Positions 5,808 through 7,654 of a stretch of 7,654 bases of DNA are shown here, in pieces. The stretch's first letter is position 1; every line of letters begins with the position of its first letter. The position numbers and the translations under genes were made by a program. A model generated the notes under the pieces. It made no database searches, was not told the DNA's origin, and saw nothing but the letters and a program-made list of their open reading frames with translations. Location of the stretch: positions 1 to 7,654 of the forward strand of contig JAKEEN010000280.1 of assembly GCA_022616575.1 (NCBI GenBank). The letters are read 5' to 3'. The stretch is from Flammeovirgaceae bacterium (lineage in GTDB: Bacteria > Bacteroidota > Bacteroidia > Cytophagales > Cyclobacteriaceae).

Positions 5808-6965
5808 TTAAAAACTGTCACTCGAACCGGCTCCACCGGATGCTCCACCTCCCGGCATATCGGGCGTTGTAATCTTATTTCCTCCCAAGGTCTGAGAAAT
5901 GATAAAAGCTTCCGCATTGGCATTGGCCCATTTTTCTTCCAGAATATTTTCACAGGTATACCCGTTCCTGGGTGTTTTCAGATAGCGGAGTAAAAGCAAT
6001 GATATCGTAATGAGAATAATTCCGGAAGTTGTAAATGTAATTTCATGATGACCTGTGCTGTAATAGTATTTGAACGTAAACACAGAAAAAGCAAGAACGA
6101 CTAAACTCACGCGCATCAACACCTGATCTTTATTTTTTATACCGGCATATAAATAGCCGATAGGAATGAGAACCGTTAATCCGTAGAATACAAAAGCAAA
6201 CGGAATTTCCTGGCCGGGCTCAAGGGCCAGGCCCATCAACTCAATACTTAATTCACGAACCACAAAATAATTCCCGGCAAGGTAGATCATGAGCAGACTA
6301 AATGCTTCGATAATAAGGAGGCAATACATCCAGGGATCTGTTATAGGTCTCGATTTTATTTTTTTGATAAAGAAGTAGAATGGAGTAAAGGCAGCAATGA
6401 AAACAAATGGTAACAGTTGTTGCATAATGCCGCCCAATTCATAGAAATTATGAAACAGTAAATAAGATGCAACTAATAACCCAGCCAGTGTGCAGAGCAA
6501 ATCAAGATAACGGTAGGCTGCAAAGGCAAGTAAAATAAGGCAACCCCAAAGGATCAATTGCGAGTCGAAATCCATCAGTAAAGCTATTCCTCCGGCTATG
6601 AACCCGATTGAATGATAAAGGATGGCTTCATTGACACCTGATTTAAAATGATTCTCTTTAATAAATTTCTTTTCCAGAATAATCCAAGAGACAAAACCAT
6701 AAAGAATACATAGCATGGCTACAGTTGTCTCCGTATCATGGGGCATGATCAAGGCGAAAAAACCTGTAACACCACTCAGTGCAAGTAAGGTGGCAATGAT
6801 CAAAAGAATGCGAATAATAAAATTAGGATGATAGAAGTGAACAGGGTATGCTTTAGCCATTTCTGTGAATTGCTCATCGGGGATGATTCCTTTCTTTTTC
6901 CAGCGTTTCACTTCTTTCAGCAAGCGAAGGTTATGGAGCCATGTTTCGTTGTACGCACTTCTCAT
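5808..6965 (-). CDS. Multi-pass membrane protein of unknown function, Gly/Ser-rich C-terminus
   Basis: I do not recognise a named family with certainty. The 385-residue protein has a basic, helical cytosolic N-terminus (1-47, with LLKEVKRWKKKGIIPDEQF, reminiscent of the leader of DUF2157-type membrane proteins). About ten hydrophobic segments follow, near 49-73, 80-97, 111-131, 136-150, 154-171, 180-200, 212-231, 255-275, 282-299 and 310-327. A soluble tail (328-385) ends in a flexible stretch, PGGGASGGAGSSDSF, similar in composition to the ends of TPM-domain proteins, although no TPM domain is present. The start ATG overlaps the stop of the upstream membrane gene (ATGA, 6965-6962), indicating translational coupling and a probable joint function. 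There are no catalytic motifs I can point to. Confidence 0.85.
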   Translation of the reverse strand: MRSAYNETWLHNLRLLKEVKRWKKKGIIPDEQFTEMAKAYPVHFYHPNFIIRILLIIATLLALSGVTGFFALIMPHDTETTVAMLCILYGFVSWIILEKKFIKENHFKSGVNEAILYHSIGFIAGGIALLMDFDSQLILWGCLILLAFAAYRYLDLLCTLAGLLVASYLLFHNFYELGGIMQQLLPFVFIAAFTPFYFFIKKIKSRPITDPWMYCLLIIEAFSLLMIYLAGNYFVVRELSIELMGLALEPGQEIPFAFVFYGLTVLIPIGYLYAGIKNKDQVLMRVSLVVLAFSVFTFKYYYSTGHHEITFTTSGIILITISLLLLRYLKTPRNGYTCENILEEKWANANAEAFIISQTLGGNKITTPDMPGGGASGGAGSSDSF

Positions 6966-7654
6966 GACTCTCTCTTAAAGTAATTTTTAAAACGAATGAC
7001 GAAGTAAATAAAGCCCCCGCAAGAAGCAATCATATAAAAAAACAAGAGTTCGTCTTCCAGTATGAAATCAACCAATATATAAGTGGTACCGATGTAACCG
7101 AAAACGAAGGCATACAAAAGAAAGAGAAAAGATTTTTTGATGTGAGCAAAATAAACAGCAAAGGCACACCCAGCATACAAGAGAATCAAGTAGATGAGGT
7201 ATTGATCGTTGATAAACATACCCGTGAGCGCACTGACCAAAAAAATCAGACTGCAGAAATTTACGTATGTGAAAGTGTAGTGAGTCTTGATTGACTTTTT
7301 GTCAAGCAGCAAAGCAATACCTACCAAAGCAGCGCTAAAAAATAATCCTGTTATATGTAAATCAGAATCACTAATGAAGTCGCTGCTGTACCACTCTTGT
7401 GGCGACACGCTGATGCCCCAAAATGAAGCAAGAGCTGTAATCGCTAAAGTCAAAACTCCGATATGATCGAATCGGTAAGCAGTTAAAAAGAAAAAGATGG
7501 CTGTAATTAATGTGCTCGTACCGAGATTCTGATCAAGAAAGTTGTATCGAAATTGTAAGTAACCTTGCACCGAGATGAAGAGTAAACAGCCAAGCAGCAC
7601 TACATAATCAAAGTAAGGTGCCGGTGGAACAACTTTTTCATTTGAGTAGGGTGC
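6962..7654 (-). CDS. Multi-pass membrane protein, 5' end beyond window
   Basis: The frame is open to the right edge, with 230 residues visible. A GTG at 7600 could be read as a start, but the frame continues upstream without a stop (APYSNEKVVPPAPYFDYV...), and starting at the GTG would cut into the first membrane segment, so the true start is taken to be outside the window. About eight hydrophobic segments are seen, near visible residues 16-34, 47-60, 66-83, 99-117, 128-148, 151-170, 175-198 and 203-221, ending in a basic cytosolic tail (RFKNYFKRES). It resembles uncharacterised Bacteroidota membrane proteins of the DUF2157/DUF4401 sort, with low certainty. The stop shares ATGA with the start of the next membrane gene. 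Confidence 0.82.
   Translation of the reverse strand, partial: APYSNEKVVPPAPYFDYVVLLGCLLFISVQGYLQFRYNFLDQNLGTSTLITAIFFFLTAYRFDHIGVLTLAITALASFWGISVSPQEWYSSDFISDSDLHITGLFFSAALVGIALLLDKKSIKTHYTFTYVNFCSLIFLVSALTGMFINDQYLIYLILLYAGCAFAVYFAHIKKSFLFLLYAFVFGYIGTTYILVDFILEDELLFFYMIASCGGFIYFVIRFKNYFKRES

Noticed and set aside
5808..5870. TPM-domain (phosphatase-like) C-terminus suggested by the GGGASGG tail
   Set aside because: Only the glycine-serine composition is similar; none of the TPM domain sequence is present.
5750..5953. Minus-strand 67-codon frame between gcvT and the membrane gene
   Set aside because: It overlaps the 3' end of the membrane protein in another frame, covers the promoter, and has no domain resemblance.
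6962..7600. Start of the right-edge membrane gene at the GTG at 7600
   Set aside because: The frame remains open to the window edge, and the upstream residues complete the first membrane segment, so the start is probably outside.

Overview
The window looks like a chromosomal segment of a Bacteroidota bacterium, most likely of the Cytophagales type. I infer this from the AT-leaning composition, the general lack of Shine-Dalgarno sequences, a textbook Bacteroidota -7 promoter box (TAnnTTTG) upstream of gcvT, the families present, and AT-rich short-period intergenic repeats. No rRNA, tRNA, CRISPR array or classical insertion sequence was found. Coding density is high, and no stretch longer than about 110 bases lacks a gene.

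Layout, left to right. A long minus-strand gene fills positions 1-2339. It encodes a penicillin acylase family Ntn-hydrolase whose last few codons lie beyond the left edge. Only 30 bases separate it from a divergent plus-strand gene for a secreted VanX/DdpX-type D-Ala-D-Ala dipeptidase. A plus-strand MazG-like nucleotide pyrophosphohydrolase follows. Between these two sits a palindromic array of heptamers (3053-3114) that runs into the MazG-like start codon. The MazG-like gene and comB (2-phosphosulfolactate phosphatase, minus strand) converge and overlap by 9 bases at their stop codons.

Everything from comB to the right edge is on the minus strand. In transcription order from the right edge it is: two multi-pass membrane proteins joined by an ATGA overlap, gcvT with its own promoter, a GxxExxY-family gene, and comB. 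The GxxExxY gene lies in a 540-base block (4129-4668) bounded by inverted copies of a 10-base head, TTGTCTRARC, each followed by TGAT words spaced almost exactly 9 bases apart. One end supplies the stop codon of gcvT and the other directly abuts the unusual TTG start of comB. The block therefore looks like a cassette wedged between two genes that may once have been adjacent.

Functionally the segment is mixed housekeeping and accessory: periplasmic amide and peptide hydrolysis (penicillin acylase, dipeptidase), nucleotide clean-up (MazG-like), one-carbon metabolism (GcvT), sulfolactate metabolism (ComB), and two uncharacterised membrane proteins. The most notable content is the GxxExxY cassette with its 9-base-periodic ends and the separate 7-base-periodic palindromic array.
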